Shown here: positions 52,520 to 62,085 of the stretch, one piece after another | How the letters are laid out: every line of letters begins with the position of its first letter | Position numbering within the stretch: the stretch's first letter is position 1 | Source of the DNA: Bin94 sp965115975 | Lineage (GTDB): Bacteria > Gemmatimonadota > Gemmatimonadetes > Longimicrobiales > Gaopeijiaceae | DNA: 64,000 nucleotides | Assembly (NCBI GenBank): GCA_965115975.1 | Contig: OZ220468.1 | Span: 434,001-498,000, forward strand | Direction: 5' to 3' | Notes under the pieces: model-generated | The model's database searches: none | What the model saw: the letters and a program-made list of their open reading frames with translations, nothing else | Told to the model about the DNA's origin: nothing | Translations under genes and position numbers: made by a program

Positions 52520-55500
52520 ATGAGCCCGTCCCGGACCACCCCTCGCGCGGCGCCCATCGATGCCGTCGTCGCCGCGCTCGGCCGCCTGGCGGAGGGGGAT
52601 CGCCTCCGCCGCGTCGAGCGCTTCGCCCCGCTGTTCCTCGAGAAGGCGTCGCCCGAGCTCCTGGAGGCGCGCGACGCGGACGCGTTGGCCGCGACGTGCC
52701 TCGAGTCCTTCGCGTTCCTGGACCGGAGCCGGCCCGACCGCGTGGACGTCGAGGTCGTCGACCGCGAGCTCGCCGAGGGGGGCGACGAACGGCCGACGAC
52801 GATCGTGCGGACCAACGTTTCGGAACGGCCCTTCATCGTGGACACGATTCGCGAGTATCTCTCGTCGCGGGAGCTCGCCATCGCGCACCTGGTGTACCCG
52901 CTCATGGCCGTCGAGCGCGACGCCGACGGCCGAATCGAGGACGTCGGACCGCCCGTCGGCGACGCGCCCGCCGAGTCGATGGTCTACGCCGAGGTCTCCC
53001 GCGTGCCGGACGCGGCGACCCGGGAGACGATACGCGCCGAGACCGCCCGTCGCCTGGCCGACGTCGTGCGCGCCACCGACGACTTCGGTCTGATGGTCGA
53101 CAAGGTCGGCGACGTGGTCTCGGAGCTGAGCTTTCTGGTTCGTCACTTCCCGGACCGCAGGGAGGAGTTCCGGGAGATCCAGGCCTTCCTGCGCTGGCTT
53201 CGCGACGGCGGGTTCGTCTTCCTCGGCTATCGGGCCTACGACCTGGGGCCGGCGGAGCCGGGCGGCGAGCCCGCGGTCTCGGTGGAGCGGGGCTCGGGGC
53301 TCGGCATCCTGCAGGCGGAGGACGAGTCCAGCTTCTCCCGCCCGGTGCCCCTGAGTCGGCTTTCGGACGCGATGCGGGAGCGCGCGCTTTCGGGTCCGCT
53401 GCTGATCATCAGCAAGGCGAACGCCGAGTCGACCGTGCACCGGCGGGCCCGCATGGACTACATCGGCGTCAAGAAGCTGCGCTCCGACGGCACGGTCGCG
53501 GGCGAGCAACGCTTCCTCGGGCTGTTCACGTCGCGCGCGTACTCGGAGGCCGCCCGCGACATCCCGATCCTGCGCCAGAAGCTCGAGACGATCCTCGCCT
53601 CGGTCGGCGCGGCGGAGAGCTCCCACGACTACAAGGAGACGATCACGATCTTCGAGTCGCTCCCCAAGGAGGAGCTGTTTCTCGCCTCGGTCGAGGAGAT
53701 CGCGAAGGACATCCGCACCATCATGATCCGGTACAACACGGCCGAGGTGTTCGCGTCCGTGCGCCGCGACGCGCTGGGCCGCGGCGTCTCGATCATGGTC
53801 GTGCTCCCGCGCAGCCGGTTCTCCGGCGCGTTTCGCCGAGAGTTCGAGACGGCGCTGGGCGCGCGCTACGACGTCGAGGTCCTGAACTACCACTTGGCGA
53901 TGAGCGCGGGCGACCAGGCGCGACTCCACTTCTACCTGGGCGGCGCGGCGGAGCGACTGGCCGAGATCGAGCCGGACTGGATCCAGGCGACGGTCAGGAC
54001 GCTGACGCGTTCGTGGTCGGACGAAGTGGGCGACGTCCTCGCCCGCCGGCGTCCCGCGGACGAAGCGCGGCGGCTCGCTCGGCGCTACGCGAGCGCGTTC
54101 GCGCCGAAGTACCGGGCGGCCACCGATCCCGAGGCGGCCGCGCGCGACGTCGAGGAACTCGAGCGCATGAAGGAGAAGGGGCGCGGCGAGTCGGTGCGGT
54201 TCCACCGGGGCGCCGCCGGCGACGGCTCCGTCGACCTCAAGGTCTACATGCGGCGCCACAAGATCGTCCTGTCGGACTTCATGCCCGTGCTCGAGAACTG
54301 CGGGCTGCGCGTGATCGCCGTGTCGCTCTTCGAGGTGCGCGAGGACGACGGCGCGGACTCCGCGATCTACAGCTTCGACGTCCGGGCGTCGGACGGCGGC
54401 CGGGTCGACGTCGAGGGCCGCGGGTCCGCGCTCTCCGACGCGATCCTCGCCGTGCGCGCGGGCGACGCGACGAACGACGGTTTCAACCGCCTGGTCCTGA
54501 GCGCGGGCATGGCTTGGCGCGAGGTCGAAGTCCTCAGGGCGTACGCGCACTACGCCTTCCAGATCGGGTCGGTGCCCAGCCGACAGGCGCTTCGCGTCGC
54601 GCTCGATCGCCACCCCGGAGTGGGGCTGCTGCTCTTTCGACTCTTCGAGACGCGCTTCGGGCCCGAGGCGGCCCGCGACCTCGACGCCGCCCGCGCCAAG
54701 GCCCGAGCGCTGCGGCGGCAGATCGGCGAACGGCTGGTCGGCGTGAGCTCGCTCGCCTTCGACCGCGCGTTCCGCGCGCTTCAGACGGCGATCGACGCGA
54801 CCGTGCGCACGAACTACTACCGGTCGGGCGGCCGGAGTCCGACGGCGCGGTCGGGAGGCGTGCCGTACACGTCCTTCAAGTTCGACTGCGTTCGTCTGCA
54901 GGGCGGCGCCAGGAGCCGTCTCCAGCACGAGATCTGGGTTTGCTCGTCGCGCATGGAGGGGATTCACCTGCGTGGCGCGCCGGTGGCCCGAGGCGGGATC
55001 CGCCACTCGGATCGGCCCGACGACTTCCGCGCCGAGGTGACCGATCTCGTCCTGACCCAGATCGTCAAGAACGCGCTCATCGTGCCCGGCGGCTCGAAGG
55101 GAGGCTTCGTGTGCCTGCGCTCCTTCGCCGACCGCGAGGAAGCGGCGCGCGAGACGCGCGACCAGTACCTCACGCTCGTGCGCGGACTGCTCGACGTCAC
55201 CGACAACCTCTCGGACGAGCGCGACGGCCCTCCGGGCGTGGTGCGCCACGACGGCTTCGACCCGTACCTGGTCGTCGCGGCCGACAAGGGCACGGCGACG
55301 TTCTCCGACGCCGCGAACCAAGTGGCCGCCGAGCGCGGTTTCTGGCTGGACGACGCCTTCGCGTCGGGCGGCTCGAACGGCTACGACCACAAGGAGGTCG
55401 GGATCACGGCGCGCGGGGCCTGGGAGTCGGTCAAGCGGCATTTCCGCGAGATGGGCCGCGACGTCCTGAGCGAGCCGTTCACGGCGGTCGGGATCGGCGA

Positions 55501-57406
55501 CATGAGCGGCGACGTCTTCGGCAACGGCATGCTCTCGTCGCCCGAGACTCGGCTCGTCGCGGCCTTCGACCATCGGCACGTGTTCATCGACCCCGACCCG
55601 GATCCGGCCGCGTCCTTCGCCGAGCGCGAGCGCCTGTTCCGCATGGGCCGCTCCTCGTGGGACGACTACGACCGGGACGCGCTGTCGCCCGGCGGCATGA
55701 TCGTGCCGCGCGGCGCGAAGCTGGTCGAGCTGACGCCGGAGGCGAGCGAGGCGCTCGGACTGGGGCCCCGGGCGACGGAGCTGGACGGCGAGCGCCTGAT
55801 CCGCGCCGTGCTCGCCGCGCCCGTCGACCTGCTCTGGAACGGCGGGATCGGGACCTACGTGAAGGCGAACGCCGAGAGCCACGCCGACGTGGGCGACGGG
55901 TCGAACGACCCGGTGCGCGTCGACGTCGCCGACGTGCGGGCGAAGGTGGTCGCCGAAGGGGGCAATCTCGGCTTCACTCAAGCCGCCCGGGTCGAGTACG
56001 CGCTCGCCGGAGGACGGATCAACACCGACGCGCTGGACAACTCGGGCGGGGTCAACCTCTCGGACCGCGAGGTCAACCTCAAGATCCTCCTGAACGAGGC
56101 GCTCGAGCGCGGACTGGCGACCAGGACCGAGCGCAACGCGCTGCTCGCGAGCCTCGCCGACGCGGTGGCCGCCCGAGTGCTGGCGGACAACGAGTCGGGG
56201 TGCCAGGCGGTGTCCCTGGACGAGTACCGCGCGCGGCGCGACATGGGCCTCTACTGGTCGCTGATGAGCGACCTGGGCCGCGCCGGGCTGCTGGACCGCG
56301 ACGCCGAGGGATTGCCCTCGTGGGACGACCTGACGGTGCGCAAGGAGTCGAACCAGTCGCTGACCCGGCCCGAGCTGGCCGTCCTGCTGGCCTACGCCAA
56401 GCTCCATCTGAAGTCGGCGCTCCTGGCGTCCGATCTGCCCGACGACCCTACGGCCGCCGAGTACTTCCACGACTACTTCCCTCCGGAAGCCCTGGAGCTG
56501 GTCGGCCGGGAGCGGGCGACCGGCCATCGGCTTCGGCGCGAGATCGTGGCCTGTCAGCTGACCAACGACCTGGTCGACCTGATGGGCTCCGCGTTCGTCG
56601 CTCGGGTGGTGCGCGAGACCGGCCGCGAGGCGGCCGAAGTCGCGCGCGCGTGGCTGGTGGCCGCGAAGCTGACCCGGCACGACGCGCTGCTGGCGCAGGT
56701 CCGCGCGCGCGAGGACCGGGTCAGCGCGGCCGTGACCTACCGATGGACCATGCGGCTGGCGCGCGCTCTGGAGCGCACCACCCGCTGGGTGCTCGACAAC
56801 TGCGGAGCGGAGGAGTCGACCGCCGATCTGATCGAGGGGAGCCTGGACGGCCTGGAGGAGCTGCGCGGCCGCTTCCACGACGTCGTGGCCGGCCAGGACC
56901 GCGAGGACTACCTGTCGCGCGTGCGTGCGGCCGCCCCCGGCGCCGAGGACGAGGCGCTCGTGCGCGACCTGGTCGCGCTGCGCTTCCTGGACCACCTGCT
57001 CGAGATCATGCGGCTGGCCCGGACGACGGCGACCGATCCCGTCCGGGCGGCCCGGGTCTACTACTGGGTCGCCGACGAGCTGCGCATCCCGTTCCTGACG
57101 GCCCGGATCGAGCGCGCCGCGGGCGCGGACCGGTGGCGGCAGCGCTGGGCGCTGGGGCTGATCGCCGACCTGGGCGCGATCCGCCGCAACCTCACCGAGG
57201 ACGCGCTGGCGCGCGGCGTCGGTCCGGACGGAACGTTGGGCCGGGCGGACGAACAGGCCCGCCTGGATCGGTTCCGCGAGGTCCTGGACGAGGTCGAGGC
57301 CGAGGAGCCGGTCAGCCTGGCGGGACTGTCGGTCGCCGTGCAGCCGATTCGGCGTCTGGCGACGCGGCGCGAAGGCGCGCCAGGTCCAGCAGCGTCCCCT
57401 CCTTGA
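52520..57406 (+). CDS. Large NAD-specific glutamate dehydrogenase (180-kDa type)
   Basis: A 1,628-residue protein of the bacterial NAD-GDH (GDH2-like) family, close to the usual 1,600. N-terminal ACT-like regulatory domains (about 1-700) are followed by the catalytic core. The core has RGGIRHSDRPDDFRAEV (substrate site), QIVKNALIVPGGSKGGF with the active-site lysines, GIGDMSGDVFGNGML, VAEGGNLGFTQAARVEYAL and NTDALDNSGGVNLSDREVN. It then has a helical C-terminal domain. It oxidises glutamate to 2-oxoglutarate and ammonia, mostly for amino-acid use; the 2-oxoglutarate would enter the SucA step encoded at 35421. The ATG is set by the family start. The last 95 bases overlap the convergent Ppx gene. 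Confidence 0.96.
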   Translation: MSPSRTTPRAAPIDAVVAALGRLAEGDRLRRVERFAPLFLEKASPELLEARDADALAATCLESFAFLDRSRPDRVDVEVVDRELAEGGDERPTTIVRTNVSERPFIVDTIREYLSSRELAIAHLVYPLMAVERDADGRIEDVGPPVGDAPAESMVYAEVSRVPDAATRETIRAETARRLADVVRATDDFGLMVDKVGDVVSELSFLVRHFPDRREEFREIQAFLRWLRDGGFVFLGYRAYDLGPAEPGGEPAVSVERGSGLGILQAEDESSFSRPVPLSRLSDAMRERALSGPLLIISKANAESTVHRRARMDYIGVKKLRSDGTVAGEQRFLGLFTSRAYSEAARDIPILRQKLETILASVGAAESSHDYKETITIFESLPKEELFLASVEEIAKDIRTIMIRYNTAEVFASVRRDALGRGVSIMVVLPRSRFSGAFRREFETALGARYDVEVLNYHLAMSAGDQARLHFYLGGAAERLAEIEPDWIQATVRTLTRSWSDEVGDVLARRRPADEARRLARRYASAFAPKYRAATDPEAAARDVEELERMKEKGRGESVRFHRGAAGDGSVDLKVYMRRHKIVLSDFMPVLENCGLRVIAVSLFEVREDDGADSAIYSFDVRASDGGRVDVEGRGSALSDAILAVRAGDATNDGFNRLVLSAGMAWREVEVLRAYAHYAFQIGSVPSRQALRVALDRHPGVGLLLFRLFETRFGPEAARDLDAARAKARALRRQIGERLVGVSSLAFDRAFRALQTAIDATVRTNYYRSGGRSPTARSGGVPYTSFKFDCVRLQGGARSRLQHEIWVCSSRMEGIHLRGAPVARGGIRHSDRPDDFRAEVTDLVLTQIVKNALIVPGGSKGGFVCLRSFADREEAARETRDQYLTLVRGLLDVTDNLSDERDGPPGVVRHDGFDPYLVVAADKGTATFSDAANQVAAERGFWLDDAFASGGSNGYDHKEVGITARGAWESVKRHFREMGRDVLSEPFTAVGIGDMSGDVFGNGMLSSPETRLVAAFDHRHVFIDPDPDPAASFAERERLFRMGRSSWDDYDRDALSPGGMIVPRGAKLVELTPEASEALGLGPRATELDGERLIRAVLAAPVDLLWNGGIGTYVKANAESHADVGDGSNDPVRVDVADVRAKVVAEGGNLGFTQAARVEYALAGGRINTDALDNSGGVNLSDREVNLKILLNEALERGLATRTERNALLASLADAVAARVLADNESGCQAVSLDEYRARRDMGLYWSLMSDLGRAGLLDRDAEGLPSWDDLTVRKESNQSLTRPELAVLLAYAKLHLKSALLASDLPDDPTAAEYFHDYFPPEALELVGRERATGHRLRREIVACQLTNDLVDLMGSAFVARVVRETGREAAEVARAWLVAAKLTRHDALLAQVRAREDRVSAAVTYRWTMRLARALERTTRWVLDNCGAEESTADLIEGSLDGLEELRGRFHDVVAGQDREDYLSRVRAAAPGAEDEALVRDLVALRFLDHLLEIMRLARTTATDPVRAARVYYWVADELRIPFLTARIERAAGADRWRQRWALGLIADLGAIRRNLTEDALARGVGPDGTLGRADEQARLDRFREVLDEVEAEEPVSLAGLSVAVQPIRRLATRREGAPGPAASPP

Positions 57407-58352
57407 TCCCGACGAACGGCACGGAGACCCGATCGACGCCGACCAGCTCCATGACGCGCCGATAGACGAGCGCGGCCGGCAGGATCACGTCGGCGCGATC
57501 CGGCCTGAGGCCAAGGTCGCGCCTTCTCTCCCGCTCGGTCGTCCGGGCGAGCAGGTCGACGATGCCGTCCAGTCGCCGCCTGGACAGCGAGACCGCGCGG
57601 CCGGCGGCGGCGCGCCCGAGCGCCAGCCTCGCGATGGACTCGACGTTGCCCCCGGTCGCGGCGAGGGCGTCGGGCTTGGGGTGGGGGGCGGGCGGCTGGG
57701 CGGTCAGGCGCCCAAGCAGGCGGTCGATCCGGGCGAGCGGGCAGCGGCCGCGGGCCTGCGCGGCGGCCATGGCCTCGAGAAGCCGGACGGTCCCGACCGG
57801 GTGGGAAGCGCTCCACAGGACGCTCGCGTCGTCGACCCCGGCGACGTCGGCGCTGCCCCCGCCCAGATCGACCAGCGCCCAGCGATCCTTCGCGAGGTCG
57901 ACGCGGGTCGCGACCGCGACGCGCGCCAGGCGCATCTCCTCCGCTCCGTCGATCGGCTCGAGCGCGAGCCGGGCCTCCTCGCGCACGCGCTCGAGGAAGA
58001 CGTCCCCGTTTCCGGCTTCGCGGGTCGCGCTCGTCGCCACCGCCCGATGGCGCTCGACGCCGAGCGTCTCCATTTCGCGGCGGAAACCGGCCATCGCGGC
58101 GACCGCGCGGTCCATGGCGCGCTCGCTCAGGTCGCCGCTCGCGAAGACCGAGCGGCCCAGGCGGACGGCCTCGCGGCGCTTGCGGACGACGGCGAAGGAG
58201 ACGGGCGCCCGAAAGTCGGCGACGACGAAGCGGATCGCGTTCGACCCGACGTCGACGGCCGCCAAGCGCGCTGGAAAGGCGGGGCGACGGGACGACCGTC
58301 CGCCCGTCCCCGGGCGGCGAGCCGGCGCGACGGCCGTCGCCGAAGCGCTCAA
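57312..58352 (-). CDS. Ppx/GppA phosphatase family protein
   Basis: A 346-residue protein of the short Ppx/GppA type (about 300-330 expected, with a 28-residue basic N-terminal extension). The actin-like ATPase fold shows phosphate-1 AAVDVGSNAIRFVV (about 31-44), TSATREAGNGDVF (about 107-119), the phosphate-2 LVDLGGGSADV (about 155-165) and the later ATGGNVESIARLA. Such enzymes cleave polyphosphate or the pppGpp 5' phosphate in the cytosol. It lacks the HD and C-terminal domains of E. coli Ppx, so polyphosphate versus pppGpp cannot be decided. It is encoded just downstream of the M14 gene on the same strand (64 bases). Confidence 0.9.
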   Translation of the reverse strand: MSASATAVAPARRPGTGGRSSRRPAFPARLAAVDVGSNAIRFVVADFRAPVSFAVVRKRREAVRLGRSVFASGDLSERAMDRAVAAMAGFRREMETLGVERHRAVATSATREAGNGDVFLERVREEARLALEPIDGAEEMRLARVAVATRVDLAKDRWALVDLGGGSADVAGVDDASVLWSASHPVGTVRLLEAMAAAQARGRCPLARIDRLLGRLTAQPPAPHPKPDALAATGGNVESIARLALGRAAAGRAVSLSRRRLDGIVDLLARTTERERRRDLGLRPDRADVILPAALVYRRVMELVGVDRVSVPFVGIKEGTLLDLARLRAASPDAESAARRPTVPPG

Positions 58353-58416
58353 CGCTCGCGCGTCCCGGGCGCGCCGACTCGGGCGGCGGCCGAGCGGCGC
58401 CGCCCGTGCGCCGCCC

Positions 58417-61197
58417 TCAGCTGACCGGTCCGCGGCGTTCGGCCGCTCCGTAGTGGATGCCGTTGAACAGCAGGGGGAAGGTGCCGTGCGCCTGCGACCG
58501 GAAGGTGATCTTGGGGCCGAAGAGGAACAGCTTGCCGGCCCCGACGTCGGCCTCGATCATGCTCGTCCCGCCCTCGAGGCGCTCCTGACCCCACGCCCAG
58601 CCGCTCACCAAGGGGCGAGGCGTGTCGTACCACGCGAGCCGCTTCAGGTTGCCGGCGTCGGCCTCGATGCCGAACACCGGGCTGTGGCTGTGCAGCACCG
58701 AGAGGCGGTCGCCGAGACCGTGCACGATCGGGCTGCCGCGCTCGACGCGGACTTCGTGGATGGAGCCGGGGGTGAAGTAGTCGTCCCGCCCCAGCGGTCG
58801 TCCGTCGTCGTCGACCAGGTGGTCGACGATGGGCAATCCGAGCTCGAAGCCAAGCGCCGTCGAGGTGCCGACGGCGATCACGGCCCCGCCGTCCTCGAGG
58901 AACTCCTCGAGCGCGGGCACGCTCCTCTCCCCGGACAGCTCGCCGACGCGGGCCCGAAGCGAGTCCGGCAGACTCTCCAGGAAGCCCTCCTCGACGGAGT
59001 TCGGGCGGCGACCGCCGGGGCCGCCCGGCCGCCTCATGGCGCCGTCGGGCAGGACGATCACGTCGAAGCGCTGGTTCAGGCCGCCCCGGTCGACGTCCGG
59101 CGGATGGATCACTTCGTAGTCGAAGCCGAAGTCCTCGAGCACGTGACGCGTCCAGCCCGAGGGCATGGATCCGCCGTAGCGGTCCCAGAGGCCGATCCGG
59201 GCGCGCTTGAGCTGGAAGGAGCGCGCGGCGGGCGCCGTCGCGACTCCGTGGAAGGAGACGCCCAGCTCCCGGGCCCACGCTTCCGCCTGGCCGCGCGCGA
59301 TTCCAGGGACGTAGAAGGCGCCGGCGGCGAAGGACGCGCCGTCCGCCTGGACCGCCTCCTCGAGCCAGTGGACCTGGCCGCCCTCGGCGAGCGTCCGGTT
59401 GACGACCGAAAAAGCGGCGTTGACGTGGTCGAGGAGATACCCCGCCGGGTCGGCGGCGCCCGTGACTTCGCCCGCCAGCGGGTCCGCCAGCCAGGGGATC
59501 GGCTCGAAGGGCCCGCTGAAGGCGTCCAGCACGCGGTCGAACTCGACGCCCATCTGGAGCGCGAGCGTCCAGCCGGCGTTGTCGTACGGCGCGATCGGGG
59601 GGCCGCCAGGGTACTGGAAGTCGTTCGGGTGGTTCTGCGGCTCGAACATGTCGACGACGTGCGGACGAAACGCCTGGGCCGCGCTCACGACGTAGGAGCC
59701 TTCGGGGTACGCTCTGCCCTCGAGGGAGAAGTCGGCGGTGGCCCGGTGCACGACGACGCCGTTCTTGAGCAGGGCGTTGACGAAGCGCGTCGCCGTGGGA
59801 AAGTCGCGTTGATCGGCGCCGAGGACGTAGCCCCGGGCGTCTCGCTTCGCCGGATCGCGCAGGTGGGCCTCCCAATCGTCGACCGACGCGAACGATCCCG
59901 CCTCCTCCTCGGCGCGGTCGATCCACTCGGGCCGGACGGTCCACGAGTCCCGGCTTCCGCGCTCGATCGAGTTCGTCCCCATGCGCCAGGCGTTGAAGAG
60001 CAGTTGCTCGCGGTGGCGCGACGCGTAGTCCAGGACCGCTCGGTTCGCCGTCTGGGAGTAGTCGACCGACTGCCGGAAGCGCCAGACGCCCGGACGGATC
60101 GGCATCGGCAGGTCGCCGTGCATGATCTGCCGGTCCGGCAGGAAGTCGATCTCGATCGGCGTCGGGTGGCCGATGGTCTCCGTCAGGAGGCCGATCATGT
60201 TGTGGAAGTACGGCGTCGTCCGGAGTCCGCCGTTCCACCAGGTCGAGTAGCTGGCGCCGCTGCGCATCGTGGTCCCGCCCTTGCCCTCGGCCACCATGCG
60301 GTGATGGATCGCGGATCCCACCTGGTCGAGGCTCGTCAGGATCAGCGGGTCGAGGTTGTGATTCGGCGGATCGCGAAACGGAGGGGCGAACATCACCGTG
60401 CCCCGCGGGCCCGTCTGGTGGTGGTTGTACACGATCTGCGGGTGCCACTCGCGGTACATCGCCCGGTTCATGTTCTCCGTCTCGGCCAGGGAGGCCATGA
60501 AGAAGTCGCGGTTGTTGTCGTGGCCGGCGTACTTCTGGTAGAGCCTGGGCACGCCTCTCGTCGAGCGCTTCAGCGGGTCGTCGCGCCGCATGTACCAGTC
60601 GGCCACGAGCTGGTGCCCGTCGGGGTTCGCGTGCACGGCGAGCAGCACGACGTCGTCCAGGAAGCGCAGCGTCTCCTCGTCGTCGCGACTGACCATCTGC
60701 CAGACCAGCTCCATGAGCTGCTGCGCGCCCAGGACCTCCGTGGCGTGCAGGCCGCCGTCGATCCAGACGACGGCCTTCCCCTCGCGGGCCAGCTCGCGCG
60801 CTTCCGTCTCGCTCACGCCCTCGGCGCGCGACAGGCGCCGGGCGATCTCCCGGTAACGGTCCAGGCGGGGGCGGTTGGCGGGCGACGTGATCGTCGCCAT
60901 CCACTGCTCCCGGCCCTCTTCGGTCCGTCCGATCGACTCGAGGCTCATGCGGTCCGACTGCTCGGCCAGCAGGCGCCAGTAGTCGGACAGGTCGTCGTAG
61001 TCGACGAGCTGGTAGTCGGTCCCGAGTCGGAAGCCGAAGCGCTCCTCGGGCGTCGTGAGCTGAGCGGCGGCCGCGGCGGGCGCGAGAGCCGCCGCGCACG
61101 CGAGAGCGAAGCGGAGACGCGACGAGCGGCCGCGGGGACGGTCGCGCGGCGCGGCGGGCGGGCGAAGCGCGGGCGACAGGGAAGTGCGCGTGATCAT
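58417..61197 (-). CDS. Exported M14 family zinc carboxypeptidase
   Basis: A 926-residue exported enzyme (from the ATG at 61197; a start 14 codons upstream is possible). The signal peptide ends near AAAAAQ. The M14 domain (about 50-400) has zinc ligands His and Glu in GGLHATEVLGAQ, substrate-binding NPDG and GHDNNRDFF, the third zinc ligand in YNHHQTGPRG, and the catalytic Glu in LLTETIGHPTP. The remaining about 500 residues form additional domains, including a glutamine-amidotransferase-like Rossmann part (about 700-850: DVIVLPDGAMR, LEEFLEDGGAVIAVGTS). Long M14 proteins of this shape are abundant in this phylum. It would trim peptides outside the inner membrane. Confidence 0.93.
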   Translation of the reverse strand: MITRTSLSPALRPPAAPRDRPRGRSSRLRFALACAAALAPAAAAAQLTTPEERFGFRLGTDYQLVDYDDLSDYWRLLAEQSDRMSLESIGRTEEGREQWMATITSPANRPRLDRYREIARRLSRAEGVSETEARELAREGKAVVWIDGGLHATEVLGAQQLMELVWQMVSRDDEETLRFLDDVVLLAVHANPDGHQLVADWYMRRDDPLKRSTRGVPRLYQKYAGHDNNRDFFMASLAETENMNRAMYREWHPQIVYNHHQTGPRGTVMFAPPFRDPPNHNLDPLILTSLDQVGSAIHHRMVAEGKGGTTMRSGASYSTWWNGGLRTTPYFHNMIGLLTETIGHPTPIEIDFLPDRQIMHGDLPMPIRPGVWRFRQSVDYSQTANRAVLDYASRHREQLLFNAWRMGTNSIERGSRDSWTVRPEWIDRAEEEAGSFASVDDWEAHLRDPAKRDARGYVLGADQRDFPTATRFVNALLKNGVVVHRATADFSLEGRAYPEGSYVVSAAQAFRPHVVDMFEPQNHPNDFQYPGGPPIAPYDNAGWTLALQMGVEFDRVLDAFSGPFEPIPWLADPLAGEVTGAADPAGYLLDHVNAAFSVVNRTLAEGGQVHWLEEAVQADGASFAAGAFYVPGIARGQAEAWARELGVSFHGVATAPAARSFQLKRARIGLWDRYGGSMPSGWTRHVLEDFGFDYEVIHPPDVDRGGLNQRFDVIVLPDGAMRRPGGPGGRRPNSVEEGFLESLPDSLRARVGELSGERSVPALEEFLEDGGAVIAVGTSTALGFELGLPIVDHLVDDDGRPLGRDDYFTPGSIHEVRVERGSPIVHGLGDRLSVLHSHSPVFGIEADAGNLKRLAWYDTPRPLVSGWAWGQERLEGGTSMIEADVGAGKLFLFGPKITFRSQAHGTFPLLFNGIHYGAAERRGPVS

Positions 61198-61469
61198 GCG
61201 ATGATCCCGGTTGAGGGGAATCGATGGGGTCGGCCTCATGAAATGGCGCGGCGGACCCGCCCTTTGGCAAGGGCGTGGGACGGACGGTCCGAGCGGGCGC
61301 TCGCGGCCGATGCGACGAAGCCCGCTTCGCGGCCGCCCGGTCCGCGGGCGAGGTCGCCTTGGGCCGGAACGGGTACATTCGAGATTGCGGGGCGGCGCGT
61401 GTGCCGTCTCGGGCTCGGGGGACTCCCGAGCGCGCGTCCTCCTCCTCGATCGACCAGGGGCTCCGAAAC
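61198..61469. other. Divergent intergenic region M14 / sufU
   Basis: This region of about 270 bases contains GGTACATTC at 61372-61380, a possible -10 for the SufU gene that resembles the GTACATT near 52424 before NAD-GDH. No -35 match was found. No other feature is visible. Confidence 0.35.
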
Positions 61470-61940
61470 GTGGCCACCCCGGATCGCGATCTTCGCGGCG
61501 AGGCCATCCGCGATCACTTCAGGAGGCCGCGCAACCGCGGTCGCCTGGACGGAGCGACCGTCGTCGGAACAGCGGACAACCCGTTCTGCGGCGACACGGT
61601 GCGGATCTGGATCCGGGTGGTCGACGGCGTGATCGGGGACGTCTCGTTCGACGGTCGCGGATGCGCGATCTCGCAGGCGTCGGCGTCGATGCTGACCGTC
61701 GTGGCCAAGGGGCGGCCGACGAGCGGCGTCGAGGCGCTGCGTCGCCTCTTCGTCGCCGGGCTGCGGTCCGGAGACCCGGTCCTGCCGAAGCGCCTGGGCC
61801 CGCTGCGGGCGTTGGCCGGCATCGGTCGGTTTCCAGGGCGCATCCGTTGCGCCGTCCTGCCGTTCGACGCCTTGCGCCAAGCGGTCGATCTCGCCGCGAC
61901 CGCGTCCGAATCCGCGAGAGAAGGCGCGGAGGGGGCGTAG
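61470..61940 (+). CDS. sufU: SufU-type iron-sulfur cluster scaffold/zinc protein
   Basis: A 156-residue protein from a GTG with AGGGG upstream. It is the NifU N-terminal/SufU fold with the three conserved cysteines and the Asp in place: NPFCGD (Cys40, Asp42), GRGCAISQASASML (Cys65) and RIRCAVLPFDALR (Cys127). The insertion between the second and third cysteines (about 80-125) is typical of SufU rather than IscU. SufU accepts sulfur from SufS through zinc-assisted transfer for Fe-S cluster assembly. No sufS or sufBCD is adjacent in the window, which is unusual for this gene. Confidence 0.92.
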   Translation: MATPDRDLRGEAIRDHFRRPRNRGRLDGATVVGTADNPFCGDTVRIWIRVVDGVIGDVSFDGRGCAISQASASMLTVVAKGRPTSGVEALRRLFVAGLRSGDPVLPKRLGPLRALAGIGRFPGRIRCAVLPFDALRQAVDLAATASESAREGAEGA

Positions 61941-62085
61941 TCTCGCCCGACGGGTGCCGCCGCCCGGCGAAGGCGCCCGCGAACGGCCGTTCAGGCGGGT
62001 CGGTCGGATGCTTGGGCCCGCGCGCCCGAAACCCCTCGCTCGGGTTCGACTCCGAACGAAGGGCCTCGGGCGCGCTTGGGACTGG
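61941..62085. other. Intergenic region between convergent sufU and lipoprotein genes
   Basis: About 145 bases, holding the long inverted repeat listed at 62020-62075. No gene is visible. Confidence 0.5.
62020..62075 (-). terminator. Stem-loop after second giant lipoprotein gene
   Basis: A perfect 10-base stem (62066-62075 with 62020-62029) encloses 36 bases. The loop holds a second small hairpin (GTTCG at 62044-62048 with CGAAC at 62053-62057). It starts 11 bases past the stop codon. No U run follows, so this is a structural suggestion. Confidence 0.4.

Noticed and set aside
52295..56995. A 1,566-codon minus-strand frame opposite NAD-GDH
   Set aside because: Antisense shadow with His/Arg/Val/Gly-biased composition. 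The plus strand has all NAD-GDH motifs.
57562..61632. A 1,356-codon plus-strand frame opposite the Ppx and M14 genes
   Set aside because: Antisense shadow; no motif, and it crosses several real gene boundaries.
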